Positions 8,764-16,779 of a DNA stretch of 64,000 bases are shown here, piece after piece (the first letter of the stretch is position 1; every line of letters begins with the position of its first letter). The notes below the pieces were generated by a model. That model did no database searches. It was given only the letters and a program-made list of their open reading frames with translations, and was not told the DNA's origin. The stretch is from Limnochorda pilosa (GTDB lineage: Bacteria > Bacillota > Limnochordia > Limnochordales > Limnochordaceae), in contig NZ_AP014924.1 of NCBI RefSeq assembly GCF_001544015.1, forward strand, positions 2,728,001 to 2,792,000, given 5' to 3'. The position numbers were made by a program, and so were the translations under genes.

Positions 8764-9273
8764 CTACTCGGACCGGAGCGCCTGGAGCTTCTGGAGCACC
8801 AGCAACGCCGGCGAGGCCGCGGGGGCCTGACCGTCCCCGGCTGGTTCCCCGGATCGCCGGCCCGCGGGCCGCTCGACCGCCACCAGGAGGATCGTGTCGT
8901 CGCCGGCGATGGAGCCCAGGACCTCGGGCCACGCCAGCGCGTCCACCGTGGCCGCCACCCCGTGCGCGGCCCCCGTGGTGGTCTTGATCAGGACCAGGTT
9001 GCCGCTGACGTCCATGGAGACCACGAAGTCCCGGAAGGCGCGGCGGGCGCGGTCCAGCCGATCGCCGGCGGGTTCCTGGCGCGACGGCACGTACCGGTAC
9101 CCGCCTCCTGGAACGGGCTCCTTCACCAGGCCCAGCTCCTTGATGTCCCGGGAGACGGTGGCCTGGGTCGCCTCGATGCCGGCCTGGCGCAGCAGGTCGG
9201 CCAGCTCGTCCTGGGTACGGACCTCCCGCTCCCGGATGAGCTGGAGGATGGTTGCCTGGCGCCTGCTCTTCAC
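8764..9273 (-). CDS. argR: Arginine repressor ArgR/AhrC
   Basis: A hexameric arginine-responsive regulator of arginine metabolism. The 169-residue protein starts with the ArgR winged helix (SRRQATILQLIRE, then QATVSRDIKELGLVK). The C-terminal oligomerisation and arginine-binding domain includes GIAGDDTILLV-like GSIAGDDTILL. GTG at 9273 is preferred over an earlier ATG because GGAGG lies 9 bases before it and the typical N-terminus begins there. About 20 Gly/Pro/Ala-rich residues follow the GDDTILL motif and make the protein longer than the usual ~150. It is unclear whether this loop changes ligand sensing. Confidence 0.93.
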   Translation of the reverse strand: MKSRRQATILQLIREREVRTQDELADLLRQAGIEATQATVSRDIKELGLVKEPVPGGGYRYVPSRQEPAGDRLDRARRAFRDFVVSMDVSGNLVLIKTTTGAAHGVAATVDALAWPEVLGSIAGDDTILLVAVERPAGRRSGEPAGDGQAPAASPALLVLQKLQALRSE

Positions 9274-9299
9274 TCCACCCCACCTCCGCCGGGTCCGAA

Positions 9300-10136
9300 T
9301 CACAGTTCGGGGGAGAGGGGTCCAGATCCTTCATCCGGTGGCCGGGTCACCGTCGCGAGGAGGTCCGGGTCCGGGGGTGGGCAGGCGGCGGGGTCGTCCG
9401 CCGCCTGAAGCCAGAGGAGGAACTCCCGGTTCCCGGCGGGGCCGAGGAGAGGTGAAGGGACCAGCCCGCGTGCGGCGAAGCCTTCGCCCCGGGCCGCCTC
9501 CCACACCTTCTTGAGCACGTCGACGTGCACCTCGGGCGAGCGCACCACGCCACCCTTCCCCACCCGGGTGCGCCCTGCCTCGAACTGGGGCTTCACCAGC
9601 ACCACCAGGTCGGCGGCGGGCGCGAGGAGGGATCGGAGGCGCCCGAGGAAGAGGGTCACCGAGATGAAGGAGACGTCCACCGTCGCGAGCTCGGCCGCCT
9701 CGGGCACCATCGAAGGCTCCAGACGCCGGATGTTGGTCCGCTCGAGCACCACCACCCGGGGGTCCTTCCGCAGCTTCCAGGCCAGCTGCCCGTAGCCCAC
9801 GTCCACCGCGTACACCCGCCGCGCCCCCCGCTGCAGGAGGCAGTCGGTGAAGCCGCCGGTGGAGGCGCCCACGTCCAGGCAGATCCGCCCTTCCACGGCG
9901 AGCCCGAAGCGGTCCAGCGCGTGCTCGAGCTTCTCGCCGCCCCGGCTTACGAAGCGGGGGGGCCGGCCCGCCCAAACCACCTGGGCCCCCCGCGGCACCC
10001 GCGCGCCCGGCACGCTCACGGTGCGCCCGTCCACCTGGACCTCACCCGCCATGATCGCCCGCCGCGCCTGCTCCCGGGAGGGAAAGAGGCCTTCCTCCAC
10101 CAGCCGGCGGTCCAGCCGCCCAGGTCCCTCGCTCAT
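9300..10136 (-). CDS. tlyA: TlyA-type rRNA ribose 2'-O-methyltransferase
   Basis: A 278-residue enzyme of the TlyA family, which methylates ribose of cytidines in 16S and/or 23S rRNA. An S4 RNA-binding domain is at the N-terminus (RLDRRLVEEGLFPSREQARR). The FtsJ-like methyltransferase follows, with the SAM-binding CLDVGASTGGFTDCL near residue 85. The K-D-K-E tetrad is plausible in GGEKL, VDVSFISV, VLVKPQFE and NREFLLW. The ATG overlaps the dxs stop (ATGA), so it is coupled to dxs. The dxs-tlyA-argR-recN order is conserved in Firmicutes. Confidence 0.95.
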   Translation of the reverse strand: MSEGPGRLDRRLVEEGLFPSREQARRAIMAGEVQVDGRTVSVPGARVPRGAQVVWAGRPPRFVSRGGEKLEHALDRFGLAVEGRICLDVGASTGGFTDCLLQRGARRVYAVDVGYGQLAWKLRKDPRVVVLERTNIRRLEPSMVPEAAELATVDVSFISVTLFLGRLRSLLAPAADLVVLVKPQFEAGRTRVGKGGVVRSPEVHVDVLKKVWEAARGEGFAARGLVPSPLLGPAGNREFLLWLQAADDPAACPPPDPDLLATVTRPPDEGSGPLSPEL

Positions 10137-12085
10137 GACGGAGCGTTCTCGGCCCCCTTCCGCCAGGCAGCGGGCGAGACCACCTTCACCAGCCGCCGGG
10201 CGGCGTCCGCGATGCCCTCGGCCGACAGCCCCTGCTGGGCCCTGAGGCTCTCCTGGCCGCCGTGCTCCACGAACCGGTCCTCCACCCCCAGGCGCACCAC
10301 CCGGGCGGCCACCTGCCGGTCCGAAAGAAGCTCCAGCACGGCGCTGCCGAAGCCGCCCATCCGGACCCCCTCTTCCACGGTCACCAGCCGCCCGGTGCGA
10401 CGGGCCAGGTCCAAGATCCGCCCTTCGTCCAGGGGCTTGACGAACCGGGCGTTGAGGACCGCCGCCTGGATGCCCTCGGCCTCCAGGGCTCCGGCGGCCT
10501 CCAGGGCCGGGCCCACCATCGCCCCCAGGGCGATGATGGCCACGTCGGTCCCCGGGCGGAGGAGCTCCGAACGGCCCACCTCCAGGATCCGGGGCTCGCG
10601 CTCGAAGTCGAAGGCTTGTCCGTGGGAGAGGGGACAGGCCCCCTTGGGGTAGCGGACGGCTGCCGGGCCCTCCAGGCTCAGGGCCGTGGCCAGCATGTCC
10701 TGCAGCTCGGCGCCGTCCTTGGGCGCCATCAGCACCAGGTTGGGGATGCACCGCATGTAGGCCAGGTCGAAGACACCGTGGTGCGTGGGGCCGTCGTCGC
10801 CCACGATGCCCGCCCGGTCCAGGGCGAAGGTGACGGGGAGGTTCTGCACGCAGACGTCGTGGATGAGCTGGTCGTAGCCCCGCTGGAGGAAGGTGGAGTA
10901 GAGAGCCACCACAGGCCGCAGCCCTGCCGTGCTCATGCCTGCCGCCATGGTGACGGCGTTCTGCTCGGCGATGCCCACGTCGAAGCAGCGGTCGGGGAAG
11001 ACCTTCTGGAAGGCCGAGAGGCCGGTGCCCGCGGGCATGGCCGCGGTGATGGCGACCACCCGCGGGTCCCGGTGGGCCAGGCCGATGAGGCTGGTGGCGA
11101 AGACCTTGGAGTAGGAGGGCGGCTTGGGCCGCTCCACCGCCGCAGCCGGCTCCACCTTCTCCGCCTTCCAGTAAGGTGTGAAGGGGCCCAGGCCGTGGAA
11201 GGTGGCGGGATCCTCCTCGGCGGGCCGGTAGCCCCGCCCCTTCTGGGTGACCACGTGGATGAGCACCGGGCCCCCATGGTCCAAGCCGTCCCGCAGGATG
11301 TGCTGCAGGGTGGGGATGTCGTGCCCGTCCAGGGGCCCGTAGTAGCTGAAGCCCAGCTCCTCGAAGAGGGTGCCGGGCAGGAGCAGGTGCTTCAGCCCTT
11401 CCTTCATGCGGCCGCCCACCCGCAGCATGGGCTCACCCAAACCGGGAATCTGGGAGAGGAGGCGCTCCACGTCCTCCTTGGCGCGCCGGGCACCGGGCGC
11501 CAGGCGGAGTTGGGTGAGGTAGCGGGCGATGGCCCCCACGTTGGGTGCGATGGACATCTCGTTGTCGTTCAGGATCACGACCAGGTCGGTTCCCAGGGTT
11601 CCGGCGTTGTTGAGCCCCTCGTAGGCCATGCCGCCGGTGAGGGCGCCGTCGCCCACCACCGCCACCACCGCGAACCGCTCGCCCAGGGCATCCCGAGCCA
11701 GGGCAATCCCCAGCGCGGCGGAGACGGCCGTGCTGGCGTGACCGGCTCCGAAGGGGTCGTGGGGGCTCTCGCTCCGGCGGGTGAAGCCGCTCAGGCCACC
11801 CTCCTGCCGGAGGGTGCGGAACTGCTCCCGCCGCCCCGTGAGCAGCTTGTGGACGTAGGCCTGATGGCCCACGTCCCAGACGATCCGATCCCGCGGGCTG
11901 GAGAGGACGGTGTGGAGCGCCAGGGTCAGCTCCACCACCCCCAGGTTGGGGCCCAGGTGGCCCCCCGTCTGGGCGACGGTCTCCACCAACTCCTCCCGGA
12001 TCTCCGACGCCAGCTCCTTGAGCTGTGCCAGGCTCAAACCCTTCAGGTCCGCCGGACTTCCAATGGTCTCCAGAATGCGGCCCAC
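10133..12085 (-). CDS. dxs: 1-deoxy-D-xylulose-5-phosphate synthase
   Basis: A thiamin-diphosphate enzyme that joins pyruvate and glyceraldehyde 3-phosphate in the first step of the MEP isoprenoid pathway. The 650-residue protein has TGGHLGPNLGVVELTLALH near residue 45 and the ThDP-binding GDGALTGGMAYEGLNNAG near 150. The transketolase pyrimidine-binding part has DVGIAEQNAVTMAAG and DRAGIVGDDGPTHHG. GTG at 12085 is chosen because GAGGGG lies about 6 bases upstream and the typical N-terminus (LETIGSPADLKGL) follows. It sits directly after oapA, separated by 10 bases, and functions in the same pathway as ispA upstream. Confidence 0.98.
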   Translation of the reverse strand: MGRILETIGSPADLKGLSLAQLKELASEIREELVETVAQTGGHLGPNLGVVELTLALHTVLSSPRDRIVWDVGHQAYVHKLLTGRREQFRTLRQEGGLSGFTRRSESPHDPFGAGHASTAVSAALGIALARDALGERFAVVAVVGDGALTGGMAYEGLNNAGTLGTDLVVILNDNEMSIAPNVGAIARYLTQLRLAPGARRAKEDVERLLSQIPGLGEPMLRVGGRMKEGLKHLLLPGTLFEELGFSYYGPLDGHDIPTLQHILRDGLDHGGPVLIHVVTQKGRGYRPAEEDPATFHGLGPFTPYWKAEKVEPAAAVERPKPPSYSKVFATSLIGLAHRDPRVVAITAAMPAGTGLSAFQKVFPDRCFDVGIAEQNAVTMAAGMSTAGLRPVVALYSTFLQRGYDQLIHDVCVQNLPVTFALDRAGIVGDDGPTHHGVFDLAYMRCIPNLVLMAPKDGAELQDMLATALSLEGPAAVRYPKGACPLSHGQAFDFEREPRILEVGRSELLRPGTDVAIIALGAMVGPALEAAGALEAEGIQAAVLNARFVKPLDEGRILDLARRTGRLVTVEEGVRMGGFGSAVLELLSDRQVAARVVRLGVEDRFVEHGGQESLRAQQGLSAEGIADAARRLVKVVSPAAWRKGAENAPS

Positions 12086-12095
12086 CGAGTTCCCC

Positions 12096-12776
12096 TCACT
12101 TTCGTTGCCTACGGCTTTGACGCGAGGCCCTCCCGCTCCTACCCTTCCTCCGCCCGTCAGACTCCACACTCGCCCGGCGACCCGTCACCGCTCGCTTCAG
12201 AAGCGTCCAGAGGAGCACCGCCCGGCCTGCCTGCAGGAGGATCCGGTCCCAGTGCTGGAGCGCAAACTCCTTCTCCGCCGCCTTCCCCCCGATGGTGAGA
12301 GCGGCCGCCACCGCCACCAGGCCCGGCGTGAGCGGGGCCGCCGCCCACTCCGGGTGGACGCGCACCAGCGCGAAGACGATGGTGGTGGCGATGGCCCCTG
12401 AGAGGGTGCCGGCCACGTCCCCCACCACGTCCTGCGAGAAGGAGGAGACGTGGTGCGCATTCCTCACCAGGAGGATGGCCTCTGCGGCCCCGGGAACCCG
12501 GTCTACGGCCATCGCGTGGAAGGGACCCTCCCGCGCCGAAGCGGCGGCCACCCCGAGCATGTCGAAGAGGACCCCCAGAGCGATCACTGCGAGAAGAAGG
12601 ATCGCGGCCAGCGCGATGTTCACCCGCTGGAGCAACTCGTTGCTAAGATAGCTCAGGATCAGAGAGAGGACGAACGCACCCGCTCCGACACTCACGAAGC
12701 GGCGTAAGGCAGGAGGCAAGAGATCACCGACCCGCGGAAGGATATCGACGAAAAGGCTCGACGGGTGGCAGCACAC
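12096..12776 (-). CDS. oapA: OapA-like OLE-RNA-associated membrane protein (DUF21/CorB-like)
   Basis: A 226-residue membrane protein of the small DUF21/CorB-like family found beside OLE RNA. There are about four hydrophobic segments (around residues 32-45, 53-78, 120-138 and 150-165). The family core GVLFDMLGVAAASAREGPFHAMA and the later NAHHVSSFSQDVVGDVAG are very clear. OapA binds OLE RNA and places it at the membrane in Halalkalibacterium halodurans, where the complex affects tolerance to cold, short-chain alcohols and Mg2+. The last ~25 residues are Arg/Ser/Lys-rich, which may contact RNA. The GTG at 12776 has no good Shine-Dalgarno, so the start is uncertain and may be further downstream. 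Confidence 0.87.
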   Translation of the reverse strand: MCCHPSSLFVDILPRVGDLLPPALRRFVSVGAGAFVLSLILSYLSNELLQRVNIALAAILLLAVIALGVLFDMLGVAAASAREGPFHAMAVDRVPGAAEAILLVRNAHHVSSFSQDVVGDVAGTLSGAIATTIVFALVRVHPEWAAAPLTPGLVAVAAALTIGGKAAEKEFALQHWDRILLQAGRAVLLWTLLKRAVTGRRASVESDGRRKGRSGRASRQSRRQRK

Positions 12777-12784
12777 CGAGTAAA

Positions 12785-13394
12785 CATTGTGGCTTAGGTC
12801 CAGCAGGTTTTCCCAACGGCCCTCCGCAGCGTCGCCGCCGTGGCGGTTTCCCCTTTGCGGCCGCTCTGCCGTGTCACCACGAGCAGGGCTGGATTACCAC
12901 TCAGACCACACCGCAATCCTCGGTGTACCTCCTGGCGGAACAGCCTAGAGGTTTTCCCCTACGGTCACGCTGCATCCTAGCCTCTCTTGCGGGGGAAGTT
13001 TCAAGCGGCACCGGTTCGGCTCCCCTTGGCCTTCGGGGACCCGCCTGAACCCGCTCTCCCGCTTCACCCGCTCAAGGCAGGCTACGCTGCACCCAGCGTT
13101 CAGTACCACACGCACGTCCCACCGGGATGCAGGTTCGTCACCCAAGCCGTAGTTCCCCGACCGCACAAGCGGTCAGCTCCCCACAGTCTTGGGTCTCCGC
13201 GGAGCCAGGGTCATCGCCCACATGCCATTGCAGGCTGCCCCGCCTCCTTAACCCCCAGCCGCAACCCCGGACTGGGCGTCCAAGGCCACCACCAGGGACT
13301 TCATCGCTGTGCCCGCGACGGATTTTTAGGCCCGTCTTCAGATGCAGCGCGCCCGACTAGGATACTGCACCACCCGCCGATGCACGCTTCTTCA
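12785..13394 (-). ncRNA. OLE-type large structured RNA (ornate, large, extremophilic)
   Basis: This 610-nt interval lies between ispA and oapA, just before dxs, which is the established position of OLE RNA. No frame gives a credible protein. A sigma-A-like promoter puts the 5' end near 13394, and an end near 12785 gives the ~610 nt typical of OLE. Hairpins on the RNA strand include: 13317-13336 (GACGG/CCGTC), 13159-13174 (GACCGC/GCGGTC), 13084-13099 (ACGCT/AGCGT), 13021-13039 (TCCCC/GGGGA), 12946-12961 (TAGGGG, AAAA loop, CCTCTA) and 12908-12926 (ACACCG/CGGTGT). The motif GGGAAAACCT occurs twice (12949-12958 and 12805-12814). I cannot fit the full consensus by eye; both ends are estimates. 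Confidence 0.85.
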
Positions 13395-13400
13395 GAAAGT

Positions 13401-13429
13401 AGTCTATCAGGATCACCGGACCCGGTCAA
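13401..13429 (-). promoter_or_regulatory. Sigma-A-type promoter for the OLE RNA
   Basis: Minus-strand TTGACC (13424-13429), a 17-base spacer, then TAGACT (13401-13406). The -35 lies in the last codons of ispA. Transcription would start near 13394, giving OLE RNA its own start in addition to ispA read-through. Confidence 0.6.
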
Positions 13430-14309
13430 GGACCCTCTCCGCCAGGCCCCGCAGGACCTCGGCGTCGAGCCCCTCCAGCAACGGCAGCGCCCGCTCCACC
13501 TGTTCCCGGGCCATGTGGCGGGCGGCCTCCACGCCGTAGAGGCGCGGGTAGGTGAGCTTGCGGCGGCCGGCGTCTTTCTGGGCCGCCTTGCCCAGAACCG
13601 TGGGGTCGCCCTCCACGTCCAGGAGGTCGTCGACGATCTGGAACGCGTGCCCCAGCTCCTGGCCGAATCGGCCCAGGGCTTCGACCCGGTCGGGGGCGGC
13701 CTCCCCCACCCGGGCCCCGAGCCGCAGGGCTGCGCCGAAGAGGGCGCCGGTCTTGCCCGCGTGGATGGTCTGAAGCAGTGCGGGTGTCGGCTCCAGGTGC
13801 TCCGCGTCCAGATCGGCGGCCTGGCCGCCCACCAGCCCGCCGCTGCCCGCGGCCTGAGCCAGGTCCCGCACGCAGGCCAGGGCCACCCCCTCAGGGACAC
13901 CCGCCAGCTCGGGCAGCCGCCCCAAGAGCTCGAAGGCCAGGGTGAGGAGGGCATCGCCCACCAGGATGGCCGTCGCCTCGCCGAAAGCCCTGTGGACCGT
14001 GGGCCGCCCCCGTCGAAGGTCGTCGTCGTCCATGGCCGGCAGGTCGTCGTGCACCAGGGAGTAGGCGTGGAGGACCTCCACGGCCCCGGCGGGGACCAGG
14101 GCCGTCGCGGGATCGCCCCCCACGGCCTGCGCGGCCGCGAGCACCCCCAGCGCGCGGAGCCGTTTTCCGCCTTCGAGCACGGCGTACCGCATGGCCTCCT
14201 GGACCTGCCCCACCGGCGCCTCGCCGGCAGGCAGGAGCCGCTCCAGCTCCGCCTCCACCCGGGGCCGCCACGCGGCCTCGAAGTGGTCAAAGGTCTCCGG
14301 CCTCTTCAC
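13413..14309 (-). CDS. ispA: Farnesyl/geranylgeranyl diphosphate synthase
   Basis: An all-trans prenyl diphosphate synthase that extends DMAPP with IPP. The 298-residue protein has the first aspartate-rich motif DDLPAMDDDDLRRG near residue 92, preceded by GGKRLRALGVLAAAQAVGG. The second motif is FQIVDDLLDVEGD near 223. Length fits a C15/C20 synthase; the chain length of the product cannot be fixed by eye. The GTG at 14309 overlaps the xseB stop (GTGA). It is followed directly by the OLE RNA. Confidence 0.96.
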   Translation of the reverse strand: MKRPETFDHFEAAWRPRVEAELERLLPAGEAPVGQVQEAMRYAVLEGGKRLRALGVLAAAQAVGGDPATALVPAGAVEVLHAYSLVHDDLPAMDDDDLRRGRPTVHRAFGEATAILVGDALLTLAFELLGRLPELAGVPEGVALACVRDLAQAAGSGGLVGGQAADLDAEHLEPTPALLQTIHAGKTGALFGAALRLGARVGEAAPDRVEALGRFGQELGHAFQIVDDLLDVEGDPTVLGKAAQKDAGRRKLTYPRLYGVEAARHMAREQVERALPLLEGLDAEVLRGLAERVLDRVR

Positions 14310-14638
14310 AGGCGGCCTCCTTCCCCTTCCGCCCCCGCGAGCTGGAAGGGCTCCACCACCGGCCCCCCCTCCCGCTCCAGGAGCTGCTCCAGCCGGGCCT
14401 GGGCCTGGTCCAGCCGGCTCTGGCAGATCCGGCTCATGCGGATCCCCTCCTCCAGGAGCCGGAGGGACTCCTCCAGGGAGGGCTCGCCGCCCTCGAGGCG
14501 CTCCACCACCGCCTCCAAGCGCCCGTAGGCCTCCTCGAAGGCGATCTCCTCTCCGGGGTCGCTCTCCGGAACGGCGCCCGCCGCCTCCCCTGCGGGCAGG
14601 CGCGTCGTCTTCCGCCTACGGGACTCCTTCTCAGCCAC
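14306..14638 (-). CDS. xseB: Exodeoxyribonuclease VII small subunit
   Basis: The small subunit of exonuclease VII. The 110-residue protein has the family core FEEAYGRLEAVVERLEGGE, then SLEESLRLLEEGIRMSRIC. An N-terminal stretch of ~25 extra residues is basic then acidic. GTG at 14638 is chosen because GGAGG lies 8 bases upstream. It overlaps the xseA stop by 8 bases, so the two subunits are translationally coupled. Confidence 0.95.
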   Translation of the reverse strand: MAEKESRRRKTTRLPAGEAAGAVPESDPGEEIAFEEAYGRLEAVVERLEGGEPSLEESLRLLEEGIRMSRICQSRLDQAQARLEQLLEREGGPVVEPFQLAGAEGEGGRL

Positions 14639-15998
14639 GAGCTGCACCTCCGCTCCGACGCGCACTCCCCGAGCGGTCCTCTTCGGGTGCCCGGAATCGC
14701 GCCCGTTCTTCCCGCCCGCGCCCGGGCGGCTCCGCACCCTGGGGCAGCGGGTGCTGGACCTCCACCCGGCAGCCCAGCGAACCGTCGCTCACCCGCACGA
14801 GCAGGCGGCTCCCCACAGGGGCCTCCCCCACCTGGTGCACCACCCGTCCCTCGGGCGTCGTGGCCACGGCGTAGCCCCGGGCCAAGGTGCCCAGGGGCGA
14901 GAGCGTCTCCAGGCGGGCAGCCAGGTGGGCCAAGGCTGAGCGCCGATCGGTCACCCCCCGGCCGAACGCGGCCTCGAGCCGCGCGGTCAGCTCGTCCAGC
15001 CGCTGGCGGGACTCCTGGAGCGGCCGTAGAGGCTGGCTCAGCACCCGCGAGCGGGCCAGCAGCCGCAGCCGCTCCCGCCGGGCCCGCAGGCCCTGGGAGA
15101 CGGCCTGGGTGAGCCTCCGCTCCAGGCGCGCCGCCTGGGAGGCCAGCTCCCGGGCATCGGGAGCGACCAGCTCCGCGGCCGCGGAGGGGGTGGGGGCGCG
15201 TACGTCCGCCGCGAAGTCCGCCAAGGTCACGTCGGTCTCGTGACCCACGGCAGAGACGATGGGCACCGGGCTGGCAGCAATGGCCCGAACCACCCGCTCG
15301 TCGTTGAAGGCCCAAAGGTCTTCCAGGGAGCCGCCCCCCCGGCCGATGATGATCACGTCCACGTCTCCATGGGCCGCCAGGAGCCCCAGGGCGCGGACCA
15401 AGCTGTCGGGGGCCTCCGCGCCCTGCACCAGGGCGGGGGAGAGCAGGATGCTCGCCGCGGGGAAGCGCCGGCGCAGCACCGTGACCACGTCGCGCAGGGC
15501 GGCTCCCGCGGGGGAGGTGACCACCCCCACCCGCCGGGGCAGGCGCGGCAACCGTCGTTTCCGAGTCGGGTCGAAGAGCCCTTCCCGCTCCAGCTTCTCC
15601 TTCAGCCGCTGGAACTCCGCGTAGAGCTGCCCCTCGCCCGCGGGAACCAGCTCGTCCACGTAGAGCTGATACTGGCCGTTCCGTTCGTAGACGCCGATGG
15701 AGCCCAGGGCCAGGGCATCCTGCCCTTCCCGCGGCCGGAAGCGAAGGTGCTGGGCCTGGCCGCGGAACATCACACAGCGGAGCGAGGCCTGGACGTCCTT
15801 GAGGGTGAAGTAGAGGTGCCCCGAGGTGTGGAGGGTCACGTTGGAGAGCTCGCCCCGCACCGCTACCCGGCGCAGCCCAGGCTCACCCTCCAGGAGCGCC
15901 TTCACCACCCGGGTGAGCTGGCTCACGGTGTAGAAGCCTTGCTGCTCGGGGCCCGCCGACGGCCACGGCCGCGCGGCGAACCCGCCCATGGCCCGCAC
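14631..15998 (-). CDS. xseA: Exodeoxyribonuclease VII large subunit
   Basis: The catalytic subunit of exonuclease VII, which degrades single-stranded DNA into oligonucleotides. The 455-residue protein has an N-terminal OB fold (YTVSQLTRVVKALLEGEP, GELSNVTLHTSGHLYFTLKD). The central catalytic domain has RVGVVTSPAGAALRDVV, IIIGRGGGSLEDLWAFNDE, and VGHETDVTLADFAADVRAPTPS. A long Arg/Leu-rich coiled-coil stalk follows. GTG at 15998 or ATG at 15989 could start translation; the former has GGAGG upstream. Confidence 0.97.
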   Translation of the reverse strand: MRAMGGFAARPWPSAGPEQQGFYTVSQLTRVVKALLEGEPGLRRVAVRGELSNVTLHTSGHLYFTLKDVQASLRCVMFRGQAQHLRFRPREGQDALALGSIGVYERNGQYQLYVDELVPAGEGQLYAEFQRLKEKLEREGLFDPTRKRRLPRLPRRVGVVTSPAGAALRDVVTVLRRRFPAASILLSPALVQGAEAPDSLVRALGLLAAHGDVDVIIIGRGGGSLEDLWAFNDERVVRAIAASPVPIVSAVGHETDVTLADFAADVRAPTPSAAAELVAPDARELASQAARLERRLTQAVSQGLRARRERLRLLARSRVLSQPLRPLQESRQRLDELTARLEAAFGRGVTDRRSALAHLAARLETLSPLGTLARGYAVATTPEGRVVHQVGEAPVGSRLLVRVSDGSLGCRVEVQHPLPQGAEPPGRGREERARFRAPEEDRSGSARRSGGAARG

Positions 15999-16029
15999 GG
16001 GCCCGCCCCCTCCGGCCGGGGCCCCGGGG

Positions 16030-16458
16030 CTACTCCGGCTCGGTGCCTTCCCGGCCGGCAGCCAGCTCCCGGGCCACCTGGCCCAGAATGCCGTTCACGA
16101 AGCGGGAGGAGTCCTTGTCGCCGTACTTCTTGGCCAGCTCCACCGCCTCGTTGATGGAGACGCTGGGTGGCATGTCGGGCAGGTGAAGGATCTCAAAGAC
16201 GGCCAGGCGCAGCACGTTCCGGTCCACGTTGGCCATCCGTTCCAGGCTCCACTCGGGCGAGAACCGCTGGATCCGCGCGTCGATCTCCTCCCGATGAGCC
16301 AGCACGCCCCGCACCAGCTGCTCCACGAAGGCCGCGCTCGGCTCTCCCAGCTCCGATACCTCCAGCGCGTGGCGCACGGCCAGCTCCGGACGGGTGTGAC
16401 CCAGATCGATGCCGAAGAGCGCCTGCAGCGCAGCCTCCCGCGCGCGCCGTCTCTCCAA
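16030..16458 (-). CDS. nusB: Transcription antitermination factor NusB
   Basis: A 142-residue all-helical protein of the NusB family, which binds boxA RNA with S10 during rRNA antitermination. The N-terminus RRRAREAALQALFGIDLG and the C-terminal SVSINEAVELAKKYGDKDSSRFVNGILG are diagnostic. Length is normal. It sits between the Asp23/AmaP/DUF2273 genes and xseA. The folD gene often found between nusB and xseA is absent. Confidence 0.97.
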   Translation of the reverse strand: MERRRAREAALQALFGIDLGHTRPELAVRHALEVSELGEPSAAFVEQLVRGVLAHREEIDARIQRFSPEWSLERMANVDRNVLRLAVFEILHLPDMPPSVSINEAVELAKKYGDKDSSRFVNGILGQVARELAAGREGTEPE

Positions 16459-16536
16459 CCCCTGCTCCCCCGTTTCCCCGGTTTCGGCGAAGGGCCGGCC
16501 AGGTCGCCCAGACCCTGCCCGTCGGCGTCTACCGGG

Positions 16537-16776
16537 TCAGCGGTCGCCGGCCCGCCAGAAGCGCCGCACAGCCCTCCCCAGGCTTCCGCGCCGGTCCACC
16601 TCGGCGCCCACCAGATAGCCCAGCGCCCCGAAGGCCAGGATGAAGGCCGCCTTGAGCACGCCGAACCTCAGGATGAGCCAGGCGGCCAGGAGGCCCACCA
16701 GGGCGCCCACCACCCGGCCCCGGTGGCGCAGGGCGAGCTCCAGCAGCCGGCTCGAAGGCTCGTCCACGGGGCGCAC
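16537..16776 (-). CDS. Small integral membrane protein, DUF2273
   Basis: A 79-residue protein with a charged N-terminus and two hydrophobic segments (GALVGLLAAWLILRFG and AAFILAFGALGYLVGA) separated by a lysine-containing turn. The C-terminal tail is Arg-rich. This is the DUF2273 pattern, a protein usually encoded with AmaP and Asp23. It starts 3 bases after the amaP stop, so the three form one unit. Its molecular role is not known. Confidence 0.88.
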   Translation of the reverse strand: MRPVDEPSSRLLELALRHRGRVVGALVGLLAAWLILRFGVLKAAFILAFGALGYLVGAEVDRRGSLGRAVRRFWRAGDR

Positions 16777-16779
16777 CCC

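Noticed and set aside
12945-13166. 73-residue minus-strand frame inside the OLE region
   Set aside because: It has no ribosome-binding site and no family resemblance, and its span is covered by RNA hairpins.
12780-13412. Group II intron or attenuated transposon remnant in the ispA-oapA gap
   Set aside because: No reverse transcriptase, no domain V-like hairpin and no terminal repeats were found. Synteny points to OLE RNA instead.
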